Shown: positions 1 through 9,283, counted from the first letter of the stretch. The stretch is DNA of 64,000 nt from DAOUJH01 sp965116555 (GCA_965116555.1 OZ220698.1:930001-994000); one strand, 5' to 3'. Notes: a model not told the origin generated them from the sequence alone. Translations and numbers: made by a program.

Positions 1-1895
1 GCGAAGGCAACCTGGAGAGAGCGACCTGGGACGAGGCGCTTGGCTTGGTAGCAGAAAAGCTGGCCGGCTACAAAGGCTCCGGCTTCGCCGCTATCGCATC
101 GGCAAGGAGCACCAACGAGTCCGCCTATCTATTGCAGAAGTTCGCCCGTGTCGTGATGCAGAGCAACAACGTGGACATAGACTCCAACACAAGGCCGGCG
201 CTGACCGGCGCCCTGATGGAGCCCCTGGGCTATGCGGCGTCCAGCAACTCCACCTGGGAATTGAGGAACTCCGAGTGCATTCTGATGGTGGACACCAACA
301 CCACGGAGGAACACAACGTGCTGGCGGTGCCAATCAAGCAGGCGGTCAAGCAGGACAACGCCAAGCTGATAGTCATAGACTCTCGCGAGGTAGAGCTAAC
401 CCGCTACGCGCAGATCTGGTTGAGACCGCGTCCGGGGACCACTCTGACCCTGCTCGGTGGACTTCTGCGGTCAATTGTGGACCAAGGCCTGCTGGATGAA
501 GCGTTCATATTTGAACGCACTAGAGGTATAGATGAAATGAAGCGCTCCCTGGAGAGCTTCACCCCGGAACACGTATCGCAAGTTACGGGGGTCAGTGGAG
601 AGCAAATAGACGAATCCGCGCGCATCTTTGCTTCGGCTGGTGCAAGCGCTATCGTCTACGCCTTGGACAACGCAGCCATGGAGGAGCACGAGGAGCAGGT
701 GCAGGCCATGGCAAACCTGGCGCTGGTCACGGGCAATCTGGGCAAACCATCCGCCGGTCTATACGCCTTGAGGCGGGGAGCCAACGAACAGGGCGCCAGC
801 GACTTGGGATGCGTACCCGGTCTGCTGCCGGGATATGTGCAGGTAAGTGACGACGGCGCCAGAAAACGTTTCGAGGAAAAGTGGAGCACGTCGCTGCCGA
901 GTGAGGCCGGAATGGGTGTGCAGGAAATCTCGCAGGCGGCGCGCGACGGCAAAGTCAAGGCGATGCTCCTGCTCGGCGACGGCGCGGCCTATGAAGGCGA
1001 CGATCTATATGAATCGTTGGAGGAAGTGGAGTTCCTGGTAGTGCACGATGCATTCCTGGGGGCGGCGGCTCAGCGCGCCGACGTAGTGCTGCCGGCAACT
1101 ACGTTCGCGGACGAAGACGGCACCTACACAAGCCTGGAACGACGGGTGCAACTGGTAACCAAGGCGATCACGCCGCCCAACGTAGAGGCTCTGCCGGCAT
1201 GGAAGGTAGTCGGCAAGCTGGCCAAGGAGATGGACGCCTCCGGTTTCGATTTTGAGAATACGGCGGACGTGTTCGACGAGGCTGCATCGCTGGCGAACCG
1301 GATCTACGGCGGCATTTCACACAAGCGGTTGGTCAGGGAAGCCGTGTTCACCCTGCGGCCAGACCCTTCGCTCCCGCAGCCAACCCAGCTCCTGGAATCC
1401 GACAGAGTATCCAAGGGTATTCAATGGCCGTGTAGGGACCAGGACTCGCGGGGAACCCAAGTCCTCTACTCCAGCAACTTCCCTTACGGTATGGCCAAGC
1501 TGATGCCGGTGGGGCAGCCGTCCGAACCAGCGCGGCTTCCCGACGGCTTCCCGCTACTGCTGGTGCCGGGACGCGTCCTGGCCGACCAGGAAAGAGACGC
1601 CGAGGTGGAGCGCTTTGAAGTGGTGAACGCCATAACTCGCAAGGAACTGGTCAATATCCATGCCGGAGACGCGCAAGACCTGGGCCTGGAAGACGGCGAC
1701 GCGGTTGAACTGGTCACCGCCAAGAGGAAGGTGCGCGGTGTGGTCGCGGTGACGGAGTCGGCTCATAGGGGTACGGCATCGTTCACCCAGCTGTTTGGAC
1801 AGCTGGCGACGCAGCTTCAGGCCAGCGAAGACCCGGACCCGATGTCGCGGGCGCCGGGACTGGTCATAGAGCCTGTACGCCTGGAAAAGGCCTAG
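1..1895 (+). CDS. Molybdopterin oxidoreductase, FdhA/NuoG type (5' end outside window)
   Basis: The reading frame is open from base 3, and the codons just before the first in-window start encode ATWDEAL, a conserved stretch of molybdopterin oxidoreductases, so the gene begins upstream and the N-terminal Fe-S part is missing here. The motif NEQGASDLGCVPGLLPGY (about residue 250 of the visible part) resembles formate dehydrogenase alpha subunits and NuoG-like proteins. ADVVLPATTFADEDGTY is the usual conserved cofactor-domain stretch, and the last 120 residues form a molybdopterin-dinucleotide binding beta domain. The role is two-electron oxidation with bis-MGD, probably of formate, or a NuoG-like function. 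The flavoprotein 87 bp downstream could be an electron-transfer partner. FdhA and NuoG cannot be separated without the N-terminus. Confidence 0.85.
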   Translation, partial: EGNLERATWDEALGLVAEKLAGYKGSGFAAIASARSTNESAYLLQKFARVVMQSNNVDIDSNTRPALTGALMEPLGYAASSNSTWELRNSECILMVDTNTTEEHNVLAVPIKQAVKQDNAKLIVIDSREVELTRYAQIWLRPRPGTTLTLLGGLLRSIVDQGLLDEAFIFERTRGIDEMKRSLESFTPEHVSQVTGVSGEQIDESARIFASAGASAIVYALDNAAMEEHEEQVQAMANLALVTGNLGKPSAGLYALRRGANEQGASDLGCVPGLLPGYVQVSDDGARKRFEEKWSTSLPSEAGMGVQEISQAARDGKVKAMLLLGDGAAYEGDDLYESLEEVEFLVVHDAFLGAAAQRADVVLPATTFADEDGTYTSLERRVQLVTKAITPPNVEALPAWKVVGKLAKEMDASGFDFENTADVFDEAASLANRIYGGISHKRLVREAVFTLRPDPSLPQPTQLLESDRVSKGIQWPCRDQDSRGTQVLYSSNFPYGMAKLMPVGQPSEPARLPDGFPLLLVPGRVLADQERDAEVERFEVVNAITRKELVNIHAGDAQDLGLEDGDAVELVTAKRKVRGVVAVTESAHRGTASFTQLFGQLATQLQASEDPDPMSRAPGLVIEPVRLEKA

Positions 1896-1982
1896 TCGCT
1901 AAGACCGGCCCAGCATCAGCTTGCACTTTACACTTGGGAAGCCTCGGTTTACTCTGTAATCAAGCAACCTGTAGGAGAACCC

Positions 1983-2726
1983 ATGACTTCACCCGTATCA
2001 AAGCCTAAACTGATGACCGCCAGGATAACCAAACGAGTAGACGTCACCCATGACCTCTGGAAGATATGGGTCAAGCCGGAGACGCCCTTCGGCTTCAAGC
2101 CCGGGCAATATTGCACAATAGGAGTGGACGGGCTGGAAAGGCCGTATTCCATCGTATCGGCGCCGTACGAGGATGAGATAGAGCTGTTCATAGAGCTGGT
2201 GCCAGCCCCGGACGGACGGCTGACGCCCGTGCTTCATGATTTGGGAGAGGGAGCGGATCTGACGATAAGGCCCCGCGCCAAGGGTCTTTTCCTGTTCAAA
2301 GAGGACTACCGGGACCACCTGATGGTGGCCACCGTGACCGGCGTGGTGCCGTACGTGTCCATACTGCGCCAGTATCTGCACGAGGGCAGGGAAGGGCACC
2401 GGTTCTTCCTTCTGGTGGGCGCCAGCTACACGGACGAGTTTACCTACGACGGCGAGCTGGCAAGGCTGGCCGACGAGCACCCTGATTCCATCAAATTCGT
2501 TCCTACAATCAGCCGTCCCGGAGAGGAGAAGAACGCTTCCTGGACAGGAGAGACGGGCAGGGTGAACACCATAGTCGGCAAATACGTTCAGGAGTTCGGC
2601 TTGAAGCCGGAAAACACCCTGATATACGCCTGCGGCCACCCCGGCATGATAGAAGACGTGAAGGTGCATGCGAGGGAGACCGGCTTCGATTTTCAGGAAG
2701 AGCGTTTCTGGAAGGAAGACGACTAG
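1983..2726 (+). CDS. Ferredoxin-NAD(P)+ reductase family flavoprotein
   Basis: The protein has 247 residues. RPYSIVSAP (about residue 57) is the RxYS FAD-binding motif, TGVVPYVSILRQ (about 118) is the nucleotide-binding glycine segment in a somewhat unusual form, and IYACGHPGMIEDVK (about 215) is the C-terminal NAD(P)-binding signature. It should be a soluble FAD enzyme passing electrons between NAD(P)H and a carrier such as ferredoxin. The start is supported by AGGAG 8 bp upstream. It lies 87 bp after the molybdopterin oxidoreductase on the same strand, so co-transcription is likely, but the redox partner is inferred. Confidence 0.88.
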   Translation: MTSPVSKPKLMTARITKRVDVTHDLWKIWVKPETPFGFKPGQYCTIGVDGLERPYSIVSAPYEDEIELFIELVPAPDGRLTPVLHDLGEGADLTIRPRAKGLFLFKEDYRDHLMVATVTGVVPYVSILRQYLHEGREGHRFFLLVGASYTDEFTYDGELARLADEHPDSIKFVPTISRPGEEKNASWTGETGRVNTIVGKYVQEFGLKPENTLIYACGHPGMIEDVKVHARETGFDFQEERFWKEDD

Positions 2727-2759
2727 AGGCCTTTAGACTCGCGGGCAGTACCGCGGAGC

Positions 2760-3569
2760 ATGACCACGTACAAAGGCAACGCCGGCAATTTGATGCAGCA
2801 CTGGACGCTCTGCGAACTGCTGGTCATTGCGAGAAAGCACGCGTCCGGGTTGAATTTCATTGACGCCCATGCGATGGCGCCGCTAGCGCGTGAGCGCACT
2901 AGCTCTGATTCTAAGTTCAGCCGCGTGCAGAAGGGGTTGCCAGGCCAGAAGTCAACCTACGAGCAAGCGTGGCATCAGTTGGCTTCACGCGGAGGCTATC
3001 CCAATAGCGCGTCCTTTGTGAAGAATATTTGGAACGGCGATTTCTCTCTCTTACTGTGCGAGACGGACCCTTCAACCATTGAGGAGATCGAGCCTTGGCT
3101 CAAACGCGTTAAGAAGTCAGCTAGGTGCAAGAGCGCCAAGCTATTCCCGTGCGACTGGCGGGACAGATTTGAAGATGGGCTGCCCAGCCCCTCTGAGGTG
3201 GGCCTGCCGAATGATTCGATGACTTTGGTCTCGTTTGATCCATATATGTACATCTGGCGCCAGCTTACCAACCCAATGAACAAGAAACAGAAGGGAAATC
3301 TCTATCCTGACAACATCAAGCTAGCGTTGCGTGCGATGTGCAACCTTGAAGGTAAAGTTCTCATACAACTATCTACGTATAGCGCGCAAGACAACTCGCA
3401 GAAGGATGTGATTGCATCACTCAACAAGATTCTGGAACCAAGCGCTTTCAAGCTATGTGCAGTGGTGCCTGTAAAAAAACAGATGATGTCGCTGGTGTAT
3501 GCGCGCAATGTCTCATGGTCGGCTGAGTTGGCGGACCTGCCGGATCGTTTCCAGGAGTGGCTCCCCTAG
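2760..3569 (+). CDS. Hypothetical protein, possibly RlmJ-like methyltransferase fold
   Basis: The protein has 269 residues and no family is firmly recognised. The N-terminus (YKGNAGNLMQHW, then NFIDAHAMAP about 30 residues later) recalls RlmJ-type rRNA adenine methyltransferases, which start with GNxxDxxKH followed by LDTHAGAG. SFDPYMY (about 158) sits where those enzymes carry DPPY. The SAM-binding and catalytic motifs are degenerate, so this is only a fold-level guess. The gene starts 33 bp after the reductase with a weak GGAG. It ends 32 bp before the convergent serine integrase, so it is either the last chromosomal gene or the first island gene. Confidence 0.6.
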   Translation: MTTYKGNAGNLMQHWTLCELLVIARKHASGLNFIDAHAMAPLARERTSSDSKFSRVQKGLPGQKSTYEQAWHQLASRGGYPNSASFVKNIWNGDFSLLLCETDPSTIEEIEPWLKRVKKSARCKSAKLFPCDWRDRFEDGLPSPSEVGLPNDSMTLVSFDPYMYIWRQLTNPMNKKQKGNLYPDNIKLALRAMCNLEGKVLIQLSTYSAQDNSQKDVIASLNKILEPSAFKLCAVVPVKKQMMSLVYARNVSWSAELADLPDRFQEWLP

Positions 3570-3601
3570 ACTAGCGCCAACAGACGACTTCCATTCCCCG
3601 C

Positions 3602-5188
3602 TCATATGGTTCGAGAGCCCTCTTTCTCAATTGACACCAACCCCTGAGTCGGGATGCCTAGGGTGATGGTGACGCTATTGTCGCCATCTATGGCGATCTG
3701 GTCAACGATTAGTCTCAGGATGTTCCGACGCTCCTCGGCGGGCAGAACATCCAATCGTTCGCCGATGCTGCGGGACCATGCGGCAATATTCCCCGTAAGT
3801 GCCTTCCTCTCCATCGCCGCCGCCCCTTGAGCTCGGTAGTCATCGAGCCTCTCCCGTGCGGCTTTCAGCCGCTCATGAATTAGCTCGCGCTGATGGTCGA
3901 GCTGTTCCTCGGAGATCTTGCCTGACACATACAGGCCAATTGCCCTGTCCTCCTCCTTCTGTACCTTACCAAGCTCGCGCTCTGCATGTTTAATCCGCCT
4001 CTCTAGTCCGCCATCCTCCCGTTCCACCGTGGAGTCCATGCCCTTCACAATCAGGTCGGGATTCTGCACCACCGACTTGACCTCTCTCCAGACCAGCTCC
4101 TCCAACCTGTCGGCTCGGATGTACGGCCTTTCTCGGCACCGCAGGTGCTCCCTCTGCATTCCATAGCAGTGGTAGTAGCGGCTGGGAGTCTTCAGGTCGT
4201 AGGTGTATCTCCTGTTCCTGTACTTCGAGGTTGCCCTGGTCTTGGACCGGCAACCGAGGAGCAGACCGCACTCGGAGCACCTGACGAGGTGCTGCAACAG
4301 GAAGAAGACCTTGGTGTTGCGCTTGGACAGGGAGGCCCGCTGCTTCTTGATGGCCTGCGCCCTGTCCCATGTCCGCTCGTCCACCAGGGGTGGAAAAGGC
4401 ACCCCTATCCACGTGTCCTCTGGCTGTGCAATGACCCTATCCCTGCCCTCCGTGGCCACCCAGCGGGCCTTTCCGTACCACCAGGTGCCCTTGTAGACCT
4501 CCTTGCCGAGGAGAGAATGTACGTAGGAGTTCTGCCATCGGGAGCCGGGCCTCCAAGTGGGCGCATCGTCTCGGGCCAGCTGACGGGCTATCTCCAGTCC
4601 CACCAACCCCTCGTGCACGTACTGGCGGAATATGCGCCTCACTACCTCCGCCTCCGGCTCGTATACTACAGGCCTGCCGTCCTCCCCAATACGGTATCCA
4701 TAGGGGACCGAACCGTTCGGCATTCGGCCCTGCTTGGCCTTCCCGCGCCTGCCCATGGTAGTTCTCTCCCGGATGTTGTCCAGCTCTATCTTCCCGATAG
4801 CGGCCATGATCCCGAACATCTTCATGTCGACGGGGTCCATGACCGACTCCAGGCGAATCTGGTGCGCCTCGACGACCTCCATCAAGGCGGCTGCCGGGTA
4901 CATCCCGCGGCTCAGCCTGTCCATCTTCCAGCACACGATGACGTCGAACCGGCCATCCCGGGCATCGGCCAGCATGCGCTGGAACTCCGGGCGGTTCTTG
5001 GACCAGCCCCTGCCCACCTCCTGGTATCGGGCAACAACGTTCAGCCCCCTCTGCTCGCAGTAGGTCTCCATTTCGGATATCTGCTCAGAGATGGAGGTCT
5101 TGTCCTCCGTGTCCTGGCTCTTGTCGGATACGCGGGCGTAGATGGCCGCCCGTTTTCCTTCCGTCTGCCTATCGGTGGTTCTCGCCAT
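3602..5188 (-). CDS. Large serine recombinase (site-specific integrase)
   Basis: The protein has 528 residues. The N-terminal resolvase catalytic domain starts with AAIYARVSDKSQD, and the nucleophile should be Ser21. MDRLSRG near residue 92 is the conserved Arg-rich catalytic segment. A Recombinase domain follows (about 170-290), then a zinc ribbon beginning CSECGLLLGC (about 310), and a long charged coiled coil (about 400-480), the layout of phage and ICE large serine integrases. The ATG is preceded by AAAGGAGG. The protein would insert and excise the mobile element forming the accessory region to its right. No recombination directionality factor was recognised. The protein appears intact. 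Confidence 0.95.
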   Translation of the reverse strand: MARTTDRQTEGKRAAIYARVSDKSQDTEDKTSISEQISEMETYCEQRGLNVVARYQEVGRGWSKNRPEFQRMLADARDGRFDVIVCWKMDRLSRGMYPAAALMEVVEAHQIRLESVMDPVDMKMFGIMAAIGKIELDNIRERTTMGRRGKAKQGRMPNGSVPYGYRIGEDGRPVVYEPEAEVVRRIFRQYVHEGLVGLEIARQLARDDAPTWRPGSRWQNSYVHSLLGKEVYKGTWWYGKARWVATEGRDRVIAQPEDTWIGVPFPPLVDERTWDRAQAIKKQRASLSKRNTKVFFLLQHLVRCSECGLLLGCRSKTRATSKYRNRRYTYDLKTPSRYYHCYGMQREHLRCRERPYIRADRLEELVWREVKSVVQNPDLIVKGMDSTVEREDGGLERRIKHAERELGKVQKEEDRAIGLYVSGKISEEQLDHQRELIHERLKAARERLDDYRAQGAAAMERKALTGNIAAWSRSIGERLDVLPAEERRNILRLIVDQIAIDGDNSVTITLGIPTQGLVSIEKEGSRTI

Positions 5189-5222
5189 GCCTGCCTCCTT
5201 TCACGTCCTTAATAACTAAGAA

Positions 5223-5250
5223 GACCCGCCTCCTGTCGGGAGCGGGTCTG
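5223..5250. other. GC-rich hairpin upstream of the integrase
   Basis: AGACCCGC (5223-5230) pairs perfectly with GCGGGTCT (5243-5250), with an inner TCC/GGA extension. On the minus strand it is followed by a T-rich run (TCTTCTTAGTTATT), so it could terminate minus-strand transcription entering the integrase gene or attenuate its leader. Further right (5251-5345) more short GC-rich inverted segments are visible. No known RNA family was recognised. Confidence 0.4.
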
Positions 5251-5674
5251 CGAGTAGTACAATCTATTCGCATCACCTGTACCCGCAGGTGGCGCCACGT
5301 CCCGGGGTGTTCGCGCACCGCCGGGTCAACTTCTTGCTGCCCCCATTTTATCCCGTCTGACAGGGTTGAGTCAAAGCGCGTCTCCGGCCCGTAAGTATCA
5401 CATTCGAAGGTGGCGAGCTTTGCCGGCTAGGGCCAGCTTTACCCCCAGAGGACCGGCTTCCAATCTTCCAAGATTGTCCCAGCGGCTCGGTCGAACGCTT
5501 CACTATGTGCGCTATGCACGGCAAAGTAGAAGGCGACGTCATGAGAACGAAGAACGGTCACTTCCGCCTCAGGCAGTCTGCGCCAGCGCATTTTCGCAAG
5601 ATTATGATAGCGACTATGGCTGAGGCCGTCGCCTACTCTGATAGTAATCAGCGCGGTGTCGCGCTTGGAATAGC
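5251..5674. other. Intergenic, no supported gene
   Basis: Short open frames exist on both strands but none has a ribosome binding site plus recognisable content. The interval between the integrase and the first exported protein is a reasonable place to search for an attachment site, but no convincing direct repeat was found by eye. Confidence 0.4.
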
Positions 5675-6388
5675 TCAGCCTGATGCTTCTGCAGCTGGAT
5701 CTGGTAGCTCGGCGCCCGTGGGCAGCAGCCTATACTCAGTGAGGGTTCTGGAACTCAGCAGGGTTGACTCTGTGGAATCAGAGTAGAGCGACTGCTTATA
5801 CAGTATGGGAGCGTCCTCTACGACCTCCGTCCTTAGGAAATTCCCTTTCTCCGTCGTTCGTTCATAGATTGCACTGGTCATATCATTGAGCGACCCTTGT
5901 CTCGTAACCGTAGTTCCTCCGTCTTGGAACTTCTGGGTAACACCCCAGAAGGACTCCACTATGCTGGCCAGCGTGGCCGAGTAGTCCTCGATTGTGACCT
6001 CTGTCTTTCCTGTCTCCACGTCCGTGTAGGTCAGGTCCCCATCAATCAACTTGGCGTAGCCGATCAGGTCACCTTCAAGGTTCCTTATGGTTCCCACGAC
6101 GTTGACGATCTGGCCGTTGGCGTCTGCGACGTACCAGTTCTCGTATACGATGGTGGCCGGGTAGGTGTTGGGGCCTTCCGGTCCTACGGCGTTGCGGTTG
6201 TATCGGATCATCTTGAAGTACAGAGGCTGTTGAGCAACGATACCGGTCAGGAGGTCTTGCTTATTCTGCTCGACGGCTGACGGCTCCTCTGTGGAGTCGC
6301 TGAAATTAAACTGAGATATTCCCAGCCAAGCGCCAGTGATGAACACGAGTATCAGAAAGCCGACTATTCCTAGGTATCTTGTTCGCAT
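5675..6388 (-). CDS. Membrane-anchored or exported hypothetical protein
   Basis: The protein has 237 residues. One hydrophobic N-terminal helix (about residues 6-26, after MRTR) is a signal anchor, and the rest is predicted extracytoplasmic. There are no cysteines that would suggest a lipobox. The mature part is beta-rich with repeated polar strands, and no family was recognised. The start has AAGGAGAC 8 bp upstream. It follows the next gene (6422-6913) by 33 bp on the same strand, so the two form an operon. The pair resembles 17713-18845 in having one roughly 225-residue and one roughly 155-residue exported protein. The motif of a small residue, then LRTE/MRTS, then SLYS near the C-terminus is shared with the 17713 protein. 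Confidence 0.65.
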   Translation of the reverse strand: MRTRYLGIVGFLILVFITGAWLGISQFNFSDSTEEPSAVEQNKQDLLTGIVAQQPLYFKMIRYNRNAVGPEGPNTYPATIVYENWYVADANGQIVNVVGTIRNLEGDLIGYAKLIDGDLTYTDVETGKTEVTIEDYSATLASIVESFWGVTQKFQDGGTTVTRQGSLNDMTSAIYERTTEKGNFLRTEVVEDAPILYKQSLYSDSTESTLLSSRTLTEYRLLPTGAELPDPAAEASG

Positions 6389-6421
6389 AGACGTGTCTCC
6401 TTGTCTTAGCTTGGCCTCTCA

Positions 6422-6913
6422 CTACGAGCAGCAGATGTTGGGATGAGGTTTGTCGATTGAGCCTGAATGAATGTCCATATCATCTGCCGTGTGCCAGCTA
6501 TAGTTTGCCAGGAATGCTGCAGGGTAGCAGGTAGGAGCTAGGTCGCCCTCGCCTGTGATGGAGACAATCCAGGCATTGTCTCTTTCCCTGGACTCGGAGA
6601 AATGCCAGACTGGTGTGGCACTATTGCACTGCTCCACGCCGGTAACGCGGACAAATAGATCATCGACATAGTCGTCCGTAAAGCTCTTTCCCTTGCCCCA
6701 CCACTCTTCGGCGGGGTCGGAGGAGTCCCAGGTGAGTACATTATAGCAATCGAAGGTGTTACTCCCGTGGTCGTGCTCGTCGCAGATCTCGTCAATGTGC
6801 GTTGCCATTGGCCTAGCGCCCACGTCCGTCGTGGCTATCAACGCCATAGTCAGTGCAAGAATCACAATGCCGCCTGCTCTCATGGGCATGGCCAACAGGG
6901 TCAATACTCTCAT
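6422..6913 (-). CDS. Secreted small hypothetical protein, Cys-containing
   Basis: The protein has 163 residues from the ATG at 6913, which is chosen because GGGAGG lies 5 bp upstream; an upstream in-frame start at 6958 has no such site. A signal peptide of about 35 residues precedes ARPMATH. The mature domain has six cysteines, including a C-terminal CCS. The order VRVTGVEQCN, APTCYPA, SWHTADD matches loosely the order CNLSW, PPGCILG, RSHGDHL in the 18390-18845 protein, suggesting distant homology. Function is unknown; it is probably secreted together with its operon partner at 5675-6388. Confidence 0.6.
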   Translation of the reverse strand: MRVLTLLAMPMRAGGIVILALTMALIATTDVGARPMATHIDEICDEHDHGSNTFDCYNVLTWDSSDPAEEWWGKGKSFTDDYVDDLFVRVTGVEQCNSATPVWHFSESRERDNAWIVSITGEGDLAPTCYPAAFLANYSWHTADDMDIHSGSIDKPHPNICCS

Positions 6914-7007
6914 AAGGGCCTCCCTTCCTAGTGGATTCCAGACCCACCATAGCAACAACCCCGTTATTGGTCTAGAGACAAGTGCAAAGTTCGTGATAAG
7001 GGCAACT

Positions 7008-7238
7008 TCAGATGCGAAGCAATCTTCTCAACCACCCTATCAGGGATGTGGGGCGAGTATTGCGCCGTGCCTTGCGCTTGACTTGCTTGCGCCACTCGCG
7101 GGCTAGCCGCTCGTCGTGCTGATGTTTGGGCTTGTCTTTGACCCCGTAGAGAGCCTTAGCAGTGTCTTCTCTGCCGATGCGACGCAAATTCTCGGCAGCG
7201 GCTGATTTCCAATCTCTTCCTGGAGGTATAAACGCCAT
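7008..7238 (-). CDS. Small basic hypothetical protein
   Basis: The product has 76 residues from the ATG at 7238, which has AGGAGG 8 bp upstream. It is strongly basic, with the C-terminal half rich in Lys/Arg (REWRKQVKRKARR), and carries no membrane segment or known domain. It could bind nucleic acid. It lies downstream of the YhcG-type nuclease on the same strand with a 108-bp gap, so it may belong to the same transcript, but this is not certain. Confidence 0.5.
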   Translation of the reverse strand: MAFIPPGRDWKSAAAENLRRIGREDTAKALYGVKDKPKHQHDERLAREWRKQVKRKARRNTRPTSLIGWLRRLLRI

Positions 7239-7346
7239 CTCACAACCTCCTCCCAATCAGTTCCTGTAAAGGATACCGCAATCGCCCGCATGGGTCTAGG
7301 AGGTACGTACTTATACTTATCCTTCTGCTCCCTTCGGCGTACTCGC

Positions 7347-8504
7347 TCACTCTTCCCGCTCGTTCTCCGAGAGTGCTCCGCGCAGTTCCATCGCCTGCCG
7401 CGTCCTGTCGAGTTCCGCGGCTAGGACCGTCTCGTCGGGCAGGGTGAGCCGGTACTCCCCGGCCATCACGTTGTTGGGTAGGCCGTCGAGGGCGTACCGT
7501 GCCAGCGACTCGTCCTTCTCGGAGCAGAGGATGAGTCCCACGGGTGGGTTCTCTCCCTCGCGAACCCAGTGCTTCCGTGCGTAGTTGAGGTAGAGGTGCA
7601 TCTGCCCGGCGTCGGCGTGGCTGAACGCCCCGATCTTCAGGTCGATGACCACCAGACATCGCAGGCCCCGGTGATAGAACAGCAGGTCCACCCTGTACCA
7701 CCTGTTGCCGATGCGCAGCCGCCTCTGCCTGCCCATGAAGCAGAAGTCGTCTCCCAACTCCATGAGGAAGGTCTCCAGGTGGCGGATGAGCGCGTCTTCC
7801 AGGTCGCTCTCCGAGTACTCGTCCTTCAGGTCGAGGAACTCCAGGACGAAGGGGTCTTTGATCTGCTCCTGGGGCACTACGAGGTCTTGGGGACGCTGCT
7901 TCTGACCCGACGTGAGCATGGCGGCCTTGTTCTTGGAGAGGGCGGTGCGCTCGTAGAACTGGGAGCCGATCTGCCGGTCTAGCTGTCGGACCGACCATCC
8001 TCCTCGCCGCGCCTCGGTCTCGTAGAACTCGCGGGCGCTCTCATCCCTGACCGAAAGCAGCCTCACGTAGGCCGACCAGGGCAGCGGAAAGGCGGTCAGG
8101 AGATCGTCGAAGCCCACCTCGACGGAGGTGGCTTCAGATATGCCAGACGCCGTCTGGCGAATTCGGTCGGGGGGATGTGCCAGGTAGAACAGGCGCATGT
8201 TCTGGAGGTTCTGCCGGGAGAATCCGCGTCCGAACTGCACGGTCAGGTCCTCCGACAGGCTTTCGATGAGCGCCGTCCCGTACTCGGCCCGCTCCTCTCC
8301 CGACTGCTCGAACTCGACGATGCGCCGCCCTATGAGCCAGTAGGCGGCGGTCATGGCGGCGTTCACCGACCGGGCTGCCGACTCCCTGGCCGCGTCGACG
8401 ATCCTCGACACGTCGCCGTAGACGGCCTGGTAGGGGGCGTCCTGGCTCAGAGCAGAACGCCTCAGCGATAGCGCATTGCGGTTGGGGGGAATCTCGGACC
8501 GCAT
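7347..8504 (-). CDS. YhcG/DUF1016-type PD-(D/E)XK nuclease
   Basis: The protein has 385 residues. The N-terminal half matches the DUF1016 N-domain (AAYWLIGRRIVEFEQ near 53, GFSRQNLQNMRLFY near 94). The C-terminal half carries a PD-(D/E)XK core: Asp273 in RVDLLFYH and Asp288-x-Lys290 in VVIDLKIG, followed by the YLNYARKHW segment typical of the family. YhcG proteins are predicted DNA nucleases common in defence islands. The start codon overlaps the stop of the upstream small gene as TGATG, so the two are translationally coupled. The operon runs away from the conserved leader at about 8.73-9.35 kb that also drives the HTH gene at 9355. Confidence 0.88.
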   Translation of the reverse strand: MRSEIPPNRNALSLRRSALSQDAPYQAVYGDVSRIVDAARESAARSVNAAMTAAYWLIGRRIVEFEQSGEERAEYGTALIESLSEDLTVQFGRGFSRQNLQNMRLFYLAHPPDRIRQTASGISEATSVEVGFDDLLTAFPLPWSAYVRLLSVRDESAREFYETEARRGGWSVRQLDRQIGSQFYERTALSKNKAAMLTSGQKQRPQDLVVPQEQIKDPFVLEFLDLKDEYSESDLEDALIRHLETFLMELGDDFCFMGRQRRLRIGNRWYRVDLLFYHRGLRCLVVIDLKIGAFSHADAGQMHLYLNYARKHWVREGENPPVGLILCSEKDESLARYALDGLPNNVMAGEYRLTLPDETVLAAELDRTRQAMELRGALSENEREE

Positions 8505-8731
8505 CAGGCTTCCACCTCCCCGTGGTTGTCGTTGTGCCCGTCGCCCGGGCGCGAGACCTGCTCGGATGCAGCCTCACCGTCGCTGGCCGGGGGCTTGAGC
8601 AGTAGGGTGAAGAGACGGCGCAGCCTGTCCTCGGCGTCGGGGGCGGGTCTGGAGATGACCCTGACCTCGCCGAACTCCGAGAACTCCTCTTCGAGCGTCC
8701 ATCGCCCGTTCTGTCTGCTCTTGTCGTTCAT
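8504..8731 (-). CDS. Small hypothetical protein coupled to the YhcG nuclease
   Basis: The product has 75 residues if it starts at the ATG at 8731; an in-frame ATG at 8764 is an alternative. The first 22 residues (MNDKSRQNGRWTLEEEFSEF and on) are almost the same as those of the gene at 19386-19559, after which the two diverge completely. The C-terminus is acidic and polar. It overlaps the nuclease start by TGATG, so it acts at least as a leader for nuclease translation and may be a partner. No known domain. Confidence 0.5.
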   Translation of the reverse strand: MNDKSRQNGRWTLEEEFSEFGEVRVISRPAPDAEDRLRRLFTLLLKPPASDGEAASEQVSRPGDGHNDNHGEVEA

Positions 8732-9154
8732 AGCTCTCTTCGCCGGCCTCTCGTGAGCCCGCATCGGGCTGTCACCGCCGGTCTGAATGCCATCGAGTGT
8801 GGGGAACCGTAGGGCGGGACACCATGCCGCATATGGGAGGCCGAAGCAGGATGAGCAGCTCGCTACCGTACAGCCCTCTACAGGAAACGGGGCCAGGGGA
8901 AACAGCAGACTGGCTCCGTCTCCCGGTCGGTCAATAGTTCTTCGGATGGTCGATTGCGCTCCCAAGTTGATGCTTTCTCGTCGCTGGGCCTGCCGTCGAG
9001 TCTGGAGGGCCGGGAAGTCGAGCGGTATCCCCTGGAAGGGACTACATGGGCGTAGTGGCCTTCAGGGGACTACACCGATGAAATCCCCTCCGAGGGATTA
9101 CGGGGGAAGGGGCCGATGTGATGTCATGGGGCTGTACAGGGATTAGCGTTTGTG

Positions 9155-9165
9155 TGCAAGTTGCA
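9155..9165. promoter_or_regulatory. Palindrome TGCAAGTTGCA, site 1
   Basis: TGCAA and TTGCA are perfect inverted arms around a central G. The same 11-mer occurs at 9284-9294 and 9328-9338 and once in the second cassette at 19813-19823. These are candidate operators for the HTH protein encoded just downstream. Confidence 0.5.
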
Positions 9166-9283
9166 GGTCTGGGGGTTTACAAAGCTGATTCAGGAGGAAA
9201 AGGCCCCCTACAGGACGTGAATAGCGAACACTTTGCGTCAGGGGCCTGTTGCGGCGGAATATGCATCGCCCCCGTTTGAAATC

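Noticed and set aside
4145..5212. 355-codon plus-strand frame across the integrase
   Set aside because: It is antisense to a clearly conserved serine recombinase, has no ribosome binding site and encodes a low-complexity His/Leu/Pro-rich product.
5221..5350. Possible SRP RNA, tmRNA or 6S RNA
   Set aside because: Neither strand has the conserved GGTCCGGAAGG core of SRP RNA or the tmRNA 3' tRNA-like end.
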